Positions 1 to 8,774 of a stretch of DNA of 64,000 nucleotides are shown piece by piece (position 1 is the first letter of the stretch; each line of letters begins with the position of its first letter). The translations under genes and the position numbers were made by a program. Below the pieces are notes generated by a model. That model was given only the letters and a program-made list of their open reading frames with translations. It was not told the origin of the DNA and did no database searches. This DNA comes from JBBQZU01 sp041749535 (GTDB taxonomy: Bacteria; Bacteroidota; Bacteroidia; Flavobacteriales_D; Cryomorphaceae), in NCBI GenBank assembly GCA_041749535.1, contig JBGTBE010000087.1, positions 6,661 to 70,660 of the forward strand. Direction: 5' to 3'.

Positions 1-3000
1 CCGTATTATGAAATTCCTGCAGACGAAGGTAACCATGCTGTATTTGCTGGTGCACTTTGGATGGGTGGGATTGACCCTGCCGGTAATCTAAAGTTAGCAG
101 CAATCAGGTTTCGCCAGGTTGGAAATGATTTCTGGCCTGGACCGCTTTCCATTGATGGAACCGCGTCAACCACTGCTCCTACCTGCACCAAATGGGATGA
201 GTTTTTCCTCATGTCAAGGCAAATGGTTGAACTTCACCGTTACTATTTCACTTTGCTGGCTCAAGGACTGGATCCACTGGAAGATCCGCTTTTTGAAAAC
301 GGTTACCAAATACCTACCCAGATTCTCGAATGGCCGGCACATGGGGATGTTGGTCTGGGACAAAGTTTTAACATTGCACCTTTTGCAGACTTACGTGACC
401 CGGTAACACGCGATATCATTACAATACCCGGACTATACGAGCCAGACCGTGGTGACTATCCACTCTACGACCTGGAGCAAGAAATTGACTGCCGTCTTAG
501 ACTCGTTACCGATCCGGTTCCACTGTTTGGTGACTTCACCATGTACTGGGTATTCAATGATAACGGAAATATCCACACCGAATCTCAAGGCCAGCCTATA
601 GGTATGGAGGTTCAAGGTCAAATGTTTGGTTTTACAACCAATGATGAAATCAACAACATGACCTTTTGCAACTATGTCTTGATTAACCGTGGAACTTTGA
701 CCTTGCAAAACACCTTCTTCTGCCAGTGGGTAGATACCGATCTTGGTAATGCCAATGATGACTTTGTAGGTTGTGATGTAGGTCGTGGATTGGGATACAG
801 TTACAATGGCGATAACAATGATGAAGGTTCTACAAGCGGTCCGGGTTATGGAGAGCAACCACCTGCAATCGGAATTGACTTCTTCGAAGGCCCCTACCAG
901 GATGCCGATGAAATAAACAACCTTGTAGGAATTGGATTTAATGAGGCCCTTAATGGTTTGGGATATCTAGATCTAAGTTTACCAGCCGACGAGCAGGATT
1001 CCATTATTGACAATGAGCGTTTTGGAATGCGAAGGTTTCTTTATCATTCTAATACAGGCCAGGGTGCACCTGCTCCAACAACTGACCCAACTATTGCCAT
1101 AGAATATTACAATATGATGAGAGGTATTTGGAGAGATGGAACACCTATGACAGTTGGCGGTCTGGGATATAACCCTACCGATTTGTCAGCGGTGCAAACA
1201 GACTTTATGTTCCCTGGCACCAGCGATCCTCTCTTTTGGGGTACACAGGGCATCGACCCTAATTTCCCGGATGAGGCAGGATGGACTGAAGAAACTTCGA
1301 ACAATCCGGCGGGTGACCGACGTTTTCTACAATCTGCAGGACCATTCACACTGCTTCCGGGTCAGTTCAATAATATTACTGTTGGAGTAGTGTATGCAAG
1401 GGCGCTTACCGGGGGGCCATTTGCCTCCGTGCGGTCTCTGCTCACAGTTGATGACAAGGCCCAGGCCTTGTTCGAAAACTGTTTTAGACTGCTCGACGGA
1501 CCCGACGCTCCGGATATTACTTTCCAGGAACTCGACAAAGAGATCATTCTTTATATCAGAAACAGCAATCCTATTTCAAACAATAGATTTGAAGCTTACG
1601 AAGAGCTGGATCCAACAATCCCACCAATGAATACCGAAGGTGAAGAAAATGATCGATTTTACAGATTTCAGGGATATCAGATATACCAGCTCAGAAGCTC
1701 TGAAGTCTCTATATCCGACCTGGAAAACCCTGCAGATGCACGTATTGTATTCCAATGTGATGTAGTCGATGGTGTTGGTCAGATCGTTAATTTCATTTTT
1801 GATGAAGAAATTGGTCTTCCAGTTCCTGTTGAACAGGTGAATGGGGCAGATGCAGGAATTCAGCATTCCGTTCGGCTAACCCAAGATCTTTTTGCGAGTG
1901 GCGACAACCGCCTTGTGAACTTTAAGAAATACTACTATGTGGCAGTAGCTTATGGCTATAATAACTATGAGGAATATGATCCAAATACAGACCAGCTTAC
2001 CGGACAGTCCAGACCTTACCTACGCGGAAGGAGCGGGGCCGCGGGTGCAATACAGGAAGTGGTTGTAATTCCACACAAACCAATCCCTGAAGAAGGTGGC
2101 ACAATTCCACAAAGTCAATTTGGTGAAGGATTTCCAATAAGCAGAATAGAAGGCGCTGGAAATGGTGGGAACGAGCTGAGGCTCACGCAGGAAACCATAG
2201 ACAATATCATGTCTGGCTCACCATATAAAAGTGATGTTTTGGTATATGAACCTGGTTTTGGACCTTTGAATGTAAAGGTTGTAGATCCTCTGAATGTAAA
2301 GTCAGCCGACTTCGAGCTGAGGTTTTACAATGAGAAGGATGCCAACGGCCTTTATGTTGGAGACATGGAGAATGCAAGATGGTATCTTGTAGACAAAAAC
2401 GCATCTTCGGATACCATTTTTAGTGAAACAAGCATCAAGATTTCAAATGAGCAGATTATACCAGAATATGGTATTTCAGTGGACATAGGTCAATATGCGT
2501 ATGTTAGAAACAATCCACTCTCTGCGATTGCTACTTTCTATCCGGACCTTCTTAATTCGGATATAGAGTTTCTTTCCGGCCCAGCTGATTGGCTAACAGG
2601 TATATCCGATGTTGATGGACTGAACTCGCAAAACTGGATTCGTTCAGGATCCACTGATGAAGAGTCAGAAGGTACATCTCCTTGCTTCCTTTTGCCTGAT
2701 GGTACCATTGCACCTTTTGTGTACAACGACCATGTGAATGTGGATGATGATCAAATTTATGAGGGTGTAGTTGACGGAATTTTGGCTCCTGCCAGATTGG
2801 CTGCGGCATACAATTGTGGTCCTTCACCTATGACAACTGATGCCAGAGCACAAATTCAGAATGCTTCAAGAGATATTTCCGTGATTGGCTCTATTTCTTT
2901 GATTATAACCCCAGATAAAAGCAAGTGGACAAGAGGTCCAGTGTTTGAGATGCAAACAGATCCTGTCTATGCTCAATTTAACGCTGAGAAACTTTATCTG

Positions 3001-4104
3001 CGCGGTGCGCTTTCTGTAGATAAGAATGGAAGAAACCAATTGGATCCAGGTGCAAATCTTGACGAATGCACCTACTTTGGGCAGCAAGTTATTACCCAAG
3101 CGTACCTTGATGGTTTGAGTTCTGCCGCTCAGGATGCTCTACTGAGTGGTCTTGAGCTTGAGTACCCTCAACTTGAATCATTGAGCGATTTAATTGGGCT
3201 TTCTTTGGGAATGGGCTGGTTTCCCGGGTATGCTGTAAATCATGAAACTGGTGAGCGACAAAACATTGGTTTCGGCGAAAACTCCTTCCTTTCTGCTGAC
3301 AATGGCCGCGATATGTTGTGGAATCCATCCCCACGTGTTACAACACCATTGGGTCTGCAGGAATTATTTGGCGGTGAGCACTATGTTTATGTTTTCAGAA
3401 ATGAAGCCCTTCGTCGGGATTTAACCAATCAAATGCCCATGTATGACGGTGGACAGTTTGCCTATTCCAATATGAATGGAAGCATAACCCAGCGCAGAAA
3501 TGTATACCGAGGTATGGATTGGGTAATGTTCCCAATGCTTACGGGATCACAACCTTGGTTGCCCGTAGAAGATGGCTTGGTTCCTGGTGAAGTCCACATT
3601 ACAGCTAAAGTTGCCAAACCTTACGAGGCTTATGCAACCGCTGCTGAAGAATTGGGTGATGCATCATTGCCGTATGTATCTCCATCGTCGAATATAGATG
3701 AGAGCGATAATCAGTGGTATCCTTATTATGAATTTAGCACGAAAGGTTTTGAAACCATTACTCAAGACATTACAGCCGCAGAATCTGCCCTTGATCTCAT
3801 TGACGTAGTGCCCAATCCTTACTTCGCTTATTCTGCCTACGAGTCGAGCAGGGTGGACAACAGGGTGAAGTTTATCAACTTACCACAGGAATGTAAGATT
3901 CAAATTTTCACTTTGAACGGAACCCTTATTCGCATTTTTGAAAAAGACAATCCTTTGACCTTCCTTGAGTGGGATTTACAAAATGAGAAGTTTATTCCTA
4001 TAGCCGGTGGAATGTACTTGGTACATATTCAAGTTCCAGGAGTGGGTGAGCGGGTAGTGAAATTCTTTGCGGCTACTCGCCCAACTGACTTAAGAAACTT
4101 CTAA
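1..4104 (+). CDS. Large secreted protein with T9SS-type C-terminal region (5' partial)
   Basis: The open frame runs from the first base of the window, so the true start lies upstream; the first in-window ATG (61) falls inside a conserved-looking stretch (AGALWMGGID) and is unlikely to be the start. At least 1,367 residues are present, acidic and rich in Asn, Gly and Tyr, as in exported surface proteins. The last ~90 residues begin with VVPNPYFAYSAYE and continue through an IQIFTLNGTLIRIF strand and a GGMYLVHIQV strand, which resembles the T9SS type A sorting domain, followed by a short extra tail (ATRPTDLRNF). In Bacteroidota such proteins are exported by the Por system. A PorV/PorQ-family barrel starts 35 bp downstream, which suggests a cargo/partner pair in one operon. 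Passenger function is unknown; no catalytic motif was recognised. Confidence 0.8.
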   Translation, partial: PYYEIPADEGNHAVFAGALWMGGIDPAGNLKLAAIRFRQVGNDFWPGPLSIDGTASTTAPTCTKWDEFFLMSRQMVELHRYYFTLLAQGLDPLEDPLFENGYQIPTQILEWPAHGDVGLGQSFNIAPFADLRDPVTRDIITIPGLYEPDRGDYPLYDLEQEIDCRLRLVTDPVPLFGDFTMYWVFNDNGNIHTESQGQPIGMEVQGQMFGFTTNDEINNMTFCNYVLINRGTLTLQNTFFCQWVDTDLGNANDDFVGCDVGRGLGYSYNGDNNDEGSTSGPGYGEQPPAIGIDFFEGPYQDADEINNLVGIGFNEALNGLGYLDLSLPADEQDSIIDNERFGMRRFLYHSNTGQGAPAPTTDPTIAIEYYNMMRGIWRDGTPMTVGGLGYNPTDLSAVQTDFMFPGTSDPLFWGTQGIDPNFPDEAGWTEETSNNPAGDRRFLQSAGPFTLLPGQFNNITVGVVYARALTGGPFASVRSLLTVDDKAQALFENCFRLLDGPDAPDITFQELDKEIILYIRNSNPISNNRFEAYEELDPTIPPMNTEGEENDRFYRFQGYQIYQLRSSEVSISDLENPADARIVFQCDVVDGVGQIVNFIFDEEIGLPVPVEQVNGADAGIQHSVRLTQDLFASGDNRLVNFKKYYYVAVAYGYNNYEEYDPNTDQLTGQSRPYLRGRSGAAGAIQEVVVIPHKPIPEEGGTIPQSQFGEGFPISRIEGAGNGGNELRLTQETIDNIMSGSPYKSDVLVYEPGFGPLNVKVVDPLNVKSADFELRFYNEKDANGLYVGDMENARWYLVDKNASSDTIFSETSIKISNEQIIPEYGISVDIGQYAYVRNNPLSAIATFYPDLLNSDIEFLSGPADWLTGISDVDGLNSQNWIRSGSTDEESEGTSPCFLLPDGTIAPFVYNDHVNVDDDQIYEGVVDGILAPARLAAAYNCGPSPMTTDARAQIQNASRDISVIGSISLIITPDKSKWTRGPVFEMQTDPVYAQFNAEKLYLRGALSVDKNGRNQLDPGANLDECTYFGQQVITQAYLDGLSSAAQDALLSGLELEYPQLESLSDLIGLSLGMGWFPGYAVNHETGERQNIGFGENSFLSADNGRDMLWNPSPRVTTPLGLQELFGGEHYVYVFRNEALRRDLTNQMPMYDGGQFAYSNMNGSITQRRNVYRGMDWVMFPMLTGSQPWLPVEDGLVPGEVHITAKVAKPYEAYATAAEELGDASLPYVSPSSNIDESDNQWYPYYEFSTKGFETITQDITAAESALDLIDVVPNPYFAYSAYESSRVDNRVKFINLPQECKIQIFTLNGTLIRIFEKDNPLTFLEWDLQNEKFIPIAGGMYLVHIQVPGVGERVVKFFAATRPTDLRNF

Positions 4105-4139
4105 TTAATAAGTAACTGATCGAATCAACAGACCAGAAG

Positions 4140-5207
4140 ATGAAACAATTTTCAAACCTAACATCACTTGCCCTCTTGGCATCACTCGCATTTAGTATAA
4201 GCCTTCCTGCTTTTGCAGGCAATCCTGATAGAACCGGTTCTGCAGGTGGTATGCAACTGCTGGTAAATCCTTGGGTGCGCAGCAATGCACTCTCGGGGGC
4301 GAATATGGCCAGTGCATCTCCACTCGAGTCTATGTATCTCAATGTGGCCGGGATGGCAATGGTGAAATCCACGGAAGTAGGATTCACATACATCAATTAC
4401 CTCTCTGGTGCTGATGTGGGAATCAATAGCCTCGGTCTCGTTCAAAGAGTAGGAGAGACAGGCTCAATTGGGCTTAGTGTCTCATCCTATGATTTTGGCG
4501 ATATCCGACATACTACTACCGAAACACCGGATGGTGATGGTACCTTTTTTAATGTTAATATGTTGAACATAGGTCTCTCTTATGCCAAGGCATTTTCCAA
4601 TAGTATTTATGGTGGATTGACCGTGAAACTAATAAATGAAGGGGTTTCTGACCTTAAGGCAACAGGAGTGGCATTCGATGCAGGTATCAAGTATATCACA
4701 GGCGAAAGGGATCAGGTTCAGTTTGGAATTTCCTTGCGCAATGTTGGACCACCGATGTCTTTTTCTGGTGATGGTTTGAGCTTTGAGACTGATGCTCCCC
4801 AAGGTGAATATTCCCTGACATCTGAGTTCAGATCCCAGGACTACGAATTGCCATCGCTTGTGAATATAGCTTTCAGCTATGATTTCCTTTTGGCTGAAGA
4901 CCATATACTCACTGCCAGTGGAGCCTTTGTAGCACACTCCTTCAGTGAAGATAATTTTTTAGGGAGTGCGGAATACTCCTTTAAAAATATGCTTTACCTA
5001 AGAGCAGGTTACCACTACGAACCCAATATCACAGACGATGAAATGCGAAGGATTGTCTACACTGGTTTTTCAGCCGGAGCAGGTTTGCAATTTGAGCTCG
5101 GGGAGAAAAAAACCCTTATCAGTGTGGATTATGCATACAGGGCAACTGATCCATTTAACGGATCGCATGCCATTGGCGCTAGAATACACGTAGGTCGCGC
5201 TCAGTAA
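4140..5207 (+). CDS. PorV/PorQ-family outer-membrane beta-barrel protein
   Basis: 355 residues. A signal peptide is clear (Lys near the N-terminus, hydrophobic core, SLPAFA cleavage region at ~20-26). The mature part shows GSAGGMQLLVNPWVRSNALSGANMAS and alternating amphipathic strands rich in Gly, Tyr and Ser, ending in a strand-like C-terminus (AIGARIHVGRAQ), as in the PorV/PorQ family of 14-stranded FadL-like barrels that work with the type IX secretion system. It lies 35 bp after the large cargo-like gene and before a terminator, so it is the last gene of that operon. It may be a dedicated partner or shuttle for the upstream protein rather than the core PorV; this is inferred from position only. 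Confidence 0.8.
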   Translation: MKQFSNLTSLALLASLAFSISLPAFAGNPDRTGSAGGMQLLVNPWVRSNALSGANMASASPLESMYLNVAGMAMVKSTEVGFTYINYLSGADVGINSLGLVQRVGETGSIGLSVSSYDFGDIRHTTTETPDGDGTFFNVNMLNIGLSYAKAFSNSIYGGLTVKLINEGVSDLKATGVAFDAGIKYITGERDQVQFGISLRNVGPPMSFSGDGLSFETDAPQGEYSLTSEFRSQDYELPSLVNIAFSYDFLLAEDHILTASGAFVAHSFSEDNFLGSAEYSFKNMLYLRAGYHYEPNITDDEMRRIVYTGFSAGAGLQFELGEKKTLISVDYAYRATDPFNGSHAIGARIHVGRAQ

Positions 5208-5222
5208 TCAAGGATTTTATAT

Positions 5223-5230
5223 TACATTTG
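5223..5230 (+). promoter_or_regulatory. Candidate -7 box (TACATTTG) upstream of greA
   Basis: TACATTTG matches the Bacteroidota -7 consensus TAnnTTTG exactly. No convincing -33 TTG is visible. It sits just before the hairpin at 5237-5271, so a transcript starting here would carry that hairpin at its 5' end. Confidence 0.4.
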
Positions 5231-5236
5231 TAACTC

Positions 5237-5271
5237 AGAGAAAGCCCTTTCGTGGGGTTTTCTCTTTTTTT
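5237..5271 (+). terminator. Rho-independent terminator after the PorV/PorQ-like gene
   Basis: An 11-bp stem (AGAGAAAGCCC with GGGTTTTCTCT, one G-U pair) closes a 7-nt loop and is followed by a run of T. It lies 30 bp after the barrel gene and 28 bp before greA. Confidence 0.85.
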
Positions 5272-5298
5272 GATATATGGACTAAACCACCTAAAGCC

Positions 5299-5772
5299 AT
5301 GTCGCAAATTAATTACTACACACAGGAAGGCTTAAACCGATTGAAGTCGGATTTGCACCAGCTCAAAACTGTTGAGCGACCAAAAATTTCTCAGCAAATA
5401 GCTGAAGCTCGTGATAAGGGTGACCTTTCCGAAAATGCGGAATATGACGCTGCCAAGGAGGCTCAAGGCTTGCTTGAAGCCCGTATTGCAAAGATGGATG
5501 ACATGCTGGCAAATGCCAGGGTTGTGGATGAGTCAAAAATGGACGCATCGAAGGCCTATATTCTGAGCAAGGTGAAAATTAAGAACCTTGCTAACAACCA
5601 ATTGATGGAGTATCAATTGGTAGCTGAGAATGAAGCAGATATTCGACAAAAGAAAATCTCAGTGGATTCTCCAATAGGAAAAGGGCTGTTGGGAAAAGCA
5701 GTCGGCGAAGTAGCAGAGATTGATGTTCCTGCAGGTAGGGTACAATTCGAAGTGGTTGAAATAAACCGTTGA
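5299..5772 (+). CDS. greA: Transcription elongation factor GreA
   Basis: 157 residues, the normal length for GreA. The N-terminal ~75 residues form the long coiled coil with the family signature GDLSENAEYDAAKEAQ, whose acidic tip enters the RNA polymerase secondary channel and stimulates cleavage of backtracked transcripts. The C-terminal half is the FKBP-like domain with the motif SPIGKGLLGKAVGE. The ATG at 5299 is preferred because the coiled coil starts at once. The HIT-family gene follows 4 bp downstream, so the two are probably co-transcribed. Confidence 0.97.
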   Translation: MSQINYYTQEGLNRLKSDLHQLKTVERPKISQQIAEARDKGDLSENAEYDAAKEAQGLLEARIAKMDDMLANARVVDESKMDASKAYILSKVKIKNLANNQLMEYQLVAENEADIRQKKISVDSPIGKGLLGKAVGEVAEIDVPAGRVQFEVVEINR

Positions 5773-5776
5773 CAGT

Positions 5777-6166
5777 ATGTCGACCATATTCAGCAAAATA
5801 ATAAGCGGAGAGATACCAGCATATAAAGTAGCAGAGAACGATACCTTCTTGGCATTTCTAGATATCAGTCCACTCAAAGCTGGCCATACACTTGTGATCC
5901 CAAAACAAGAAATCGACTACATATTTGAAGTTCCCGATACCTTGCTTGGTGATATGATGGTATTTGCAAAAGCAGTGGCACTTAAAATAGAGAAAGTTAT
6001 ACCCTGCGAGCGTATCGGCGTCTGTGTGATAGGGTTGGAAGTGCGTCATGCTCATATTCACTTGATACCGATGAACAGTATAAGTGATATGAACTTTGCC
6101 CGCCCCAAACTCTCCTTGCCAGCTGAAGAAATGGAGAGTATTGCAGATCGAATCAGGAAAGGCTGA
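5777..6166 (+). CDS. HIT-family protein (histidine triad nucleotide hydrolase)
   Basis: 129 residues, typical of small Hint/HIT hydrolases. The family starts with IFSKIISGEIPAYKV, and the active-site triad HAHIHLIP lies at residues 91-98 (His91, His93, His95). Such enzymes hydrolyse purine nucleoside phosphoramidates and related nucleotidyl conjugates in the cytoplasm. The natural substrate is not predictable. It sits directly behind greA in the same direction and ends 5 bp before the convergent ruvC gene. Confidence 0.93.
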   Translation: MSTIFSKIISGEIPAYKVAENDTFLAFLDISPLKAGHTLVIPKQEIDYIFEVPDTLLGDMMVFAKAVALKIEKVIPCERIGVCVIGLEVRHAHIHLIPMNSISDMNFARPKLSLPAEEMESIADRIRKG

Positions 6167-6171
6167 GTTCT

Positions 6172-6723
6172 CTAGCTTAATCTTCTTTTTGGATTGGCGC
6201 TGATAAACGCTTTCCAGCTTCCTGCACCTGAAAGTGTGTTTTTACCGGCCTGAAAGCTATGGCACACGGCTGCTGCAAGACCATCAGTTGCATCAAGTTG
6301 CTCGGGGACTGATGTCATACTGAGAATGTTCTGTATCATTTTGGCAACTTGTTCTTTTGATGCATTCCCATTTCCTGTTATCGACTGCTTTATTTTTCTC
6401 GGAGCATATTCTGTATAAGGCATTTGACGGCTCAAAGCTGCTGCAATGGCTACCCCTTGCGCCCTGCCAAGTTTCAGCATACTCTGTACATTCTTTCCGT
6501 AAAAGGGAGCTTCTATAGCCAACTCATCAGGATGGTATTGCTCAATGAGTCCAATGGTTTTTTCAAATATGACCTTCAACTTCATCGCGTGATCTTCATA
6601 TTTTTCAAGATGAATTACACCGTAACTTACCAATGAAAGTTTTGATGCTTTTTGCATGATCAATCCGTAACCCATGATGGTGGTCCCAGGGTCTATGCCA
6701 AGAATGATGCGTTCTGTTGCCAA
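6172..6723 (-). CDS. ruvC: Crossover junction endodeoxyribonuclease RuvC
   Basis: 183 residues. The RNase H-like fold signature is present: Asp11 in LGIDPGTTIMGYG, Glu71 in ELAIEAPFYGKNV, and the Asp144/Asp147 pair in LDATDGLAAAVCH. These four acidic residues are the metal-binding catalytic set of RuvC, which cuts Holliday junctions with RuvAB during recombinational repair. ruvA and ruvB are not adjacent. The gene is divergent from the membrane-protein gene at 6745, with only 21 bp between the start codons. Confidence 0.96.
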   Translation of the reverse strand: MATERIILGIDPGTTIMGYGLIMQKASKLSLVSYGVIHLEKYEDHAMKLKVIFEKTIGLIEQYHPDELAIEAPFYGKNVQSMLKLGRAQGVAIAAALSRQMPYTEYAPRKIKQSITGNGNASKEQVAKMIQNILSMTSVPEQLDATDGLAAAVCHSFQAGKNTLSGAGSWKAFISANPKRRLS

Positions 6724-6744
6724 TAACTTACCTTTAGAGGCTAA

Positions 6745-7677
6745 ATGTATAAAACACTTTCCATAGCCATCAATAGGCCAGGAATGCGGATCATCGTTTC
6801 ATTGGGAATGCTGTTTTCCGTTGTATTGGTGTTAATGATGAAAGGGGTGCCACTCTTTTATTTTGATTTGAATATTTGGAACAGTGTGTCAGTAGCCTTG
6901 GTGCTCGTTTTAGCAATGATGCCCTTAAATCTCTACTGCGAAAGCAGAAAATGGCAATCACTAATGAATTCGGATGCAGTGGGCTTCACATTGTCCTTCA
7001 AGCAAGTGTTGGCCGGATTGTGCGCTGGGTTTATTACCCCTAATAGAATAGGCGAGTTAGCGGGTAGGTTGTACAGAATGCCTCCTGATTTGCTTGGCAG
7101 GGGAGGTGCCATGGCTCTTGCCGGAAGTGCCGTTCAGGGCAACATTACATTGGCTTTTGGATTGGTGGGAATCATGGTTTTTCCTATGATTCCAGAATGG
7201 AAGATGTTCTCATCAGTAATGGTGAGTCCCCTTTTGCTTCTGTTGATGGCTCTGACGTTCGCATGTGCTGTAGTTTGGTTTGTACCATACTTCAGAAGAA
7301 AGTCAATAATTGCTTGGAAGGAGCTTCGCTCACTCGAATTGTATACAATCATGAATGCTTACAAATGGGGAATACTGCGCTACCTGGTTTTTTCCTTGCA
7401 ATTTATCATTGTATTGCATGCCCTTGGATGCAATCTATCTATATTTCATTGCTTTGCAGGTGTATCTCTCCTGTACTTTTGCCAGAGCTTTGTGCCCGGG
7501 GCTGCGTTTGGTGAAATTGGATTCCGAGAAACTTTTGCCGTAGTCATTTTTGGAGCTACCATGCCGGGTGCCTTGCTACCTGCTGCAGCAACGCTTTTTA
7601 TATGGCTGGCCAACATAGTAATACCTGTCGCATTGACCAGTATTTTTTTAGGTTACGCACAGCGCAATGTTGCCTGA
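6745..7677 (+). CDS. Polytopic membrane protein, UPF0104/LPG-synthase TM-like (flippase-domain) family
   Basis: 310 residues with about eight hydrophobic segments. Motifs typical of the lysylphosphatidylglycerol synthase TM/UPF0104 (AglD-like) family are visible: FITPNRIGELAGRL near residues 92-105 and a C-terminal GEIGFRETFAVVIF segment. Members are often partnered with glycosyltransferases. Here a GT2 enzyme follows with an 11-bp overlap, which supports a joint role in lipid-linked sugar or envelope glycolipid metabolism. Exact activity is unknown. ATG 6745 is only 21 bp from the divergent ruvC start, so the two promoters must overlap. Confidence 0.8.
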   Translation: MYKTLSIAINRPGMRIIVSLGMLFSVVLVLMMKGVPLFYFDLNIWNSVSVALVLVLAMMPLNLYCESRKWQSLMNSDAVGFTLSFKQVLAGLCAGFITPNRIGELAGRLYRMPPDLLGRGGAMALAGSAVQGNITLAFGLVGIMVFPMIPEWKMFSSVMVSPLLLLLMALTFACAVVWFVPYFRRKSIIAWKELRSLELYTIMNAYKWGILRYLVFSLQFIIVLHALGCNLSIFHCFAGVSLLYFCQSFVPGAAFGEIGFRETFAVVIFGATMPGALLPAAATLFIWLANIVIPVALTSIFLGYAQRNVA

Positions 7678-8773
7678 GTATCAATCCATATTTTCTATAT
7701 TTTCTGCGACAATTATGGCGCTGTATGGCGCATTAATCTTGTCGATCTTGGGCACATTGCTTCTCTACAGGAAGGCACGACGTAAATTTCAGAATGAATC
7801 ATCACTTTCTGTAATTATTCCATTTAGAAATGAAGGAATGCGAATTTTTGAGAAAATTGTCAAGATCAAAGCTTCAGGTTTACTTAAGAAGTGCGATGCA
7901 ATTTTTGTCAACGATCATTCCTCTGACTTCGCTCAGGGGGAATTAGATGTGCGACAAGCTACTGGGGTTAAATATATTTCACTGCCCCCAGGAGTTCATG
8001 GAAAAAAGCAGGCGATCACGCATGGTGTAAAAGAATCAACTTCGAGGTGGATTCTCACCAATGATACGGATAGCGACATAGACATCGAAATCATTGAACA
8101 CATTCCAGGAGAAGACGCATCAGCAAAGCTGATTGTACTTCCAATAAAACCTAAAGGTGGTGGAAACGGTTTTGCCAAACTTTTTGCTTTGGAATTTATG
8201 ATTTTACAAGGTGTAGGACTTGCCTTTGCAAAATGGGGTTATCCTGTGCTTGCCAATGGGGCTGGGTTGTTAGTACATCGCGAAGCATTTATCCACACTT
8301 TGAATAAGCGATATGATTGGGAATTAGAAGGTGGGGATGATATTTTTACCACATTGGCGGTGCGCAAACATTTCGGACCATCAAGCATTGACGCGCTCAT
8401 CACCAAACATGCACTTATTGAAACTTCCTTTGATCATAGTTTTTCTGCTTTATGGAAACAACGGGTTCGATGGATATCTAAAGTGCCTTCTGTCAACAAT
8501 TTTCTGTTTGGCGCGCTCGCATGGTTCGTCTTACTGGCCAATGCAGTTGCATCTATGCTCCTGCTCATGTTGGTATTGGACCCTCGTAAAGAATTAGCAG
8601 CCTTATTGATGTTGAAATGGATTCCCGAAGTAACTTTGGCAGCATGGGGAGTTTTGTATTTTCGACGATTGGACTGCGCATTATGGACATGGCCGGCACT
8701 GCTTCTATACCCAATTTATTTGCCTTTCCTTGCTTTGACTGCTGTACTTTGGAAACCCCGTTGGAAATATTGA
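7667..8773 (+). CDS. Glycosyltransferase family 2, membrane-anchored
   Basis: 368 residues. One N-terminal transmembrane helix (~11-35) precedes a GT-A domain starting SLSVIIPFRNEG. The nucleotide-sugar site is marked by NDHSSD and NDTDSDID, and the QRVRW motif typical of processive or membrane GT2 enzymes lies near residue 265. Three C-terminal hydrophobic helices follow. The start overlaps the preceding membrane-protein gene by 11 bp, and the OppC-like gene follows after 1 bp, so all three are in one transcript. Donor and acceptor are unknown. Confidence 0.88.
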   Translation: MLPEYQSIFSIFSATIMALYGALILSILGTLLLYRKARRKFQNESSLSVIIPFRNEGMRIFEKIVKIKASGLLKKCDAIFVNDHSSDFAQGELDVRQATGVKYISLPPGVHGKKQAITHGVKESTSRWILTNDTDSDIDIEIIEHIPGEDASAKLIVLPIKPKGGGNGFAKLFALEFMILQGVGLAFAKWGYPVLANGAGLLVHREAFIHTLNKRYDWELEGGDDIFTTLAVRKHFGPSSIDALITKHALIETSFDHSFSALWKQRVRWISKVPSVNNFLFGALAWFVLLANAVASMLLLMLVLDPRKELAALLMLKWIPEVTLAAWGVLYFRRLDCALWTWPALLLYPIYLPFLALTAVLWKPRWKY

Positions 8774-8774
8774 A

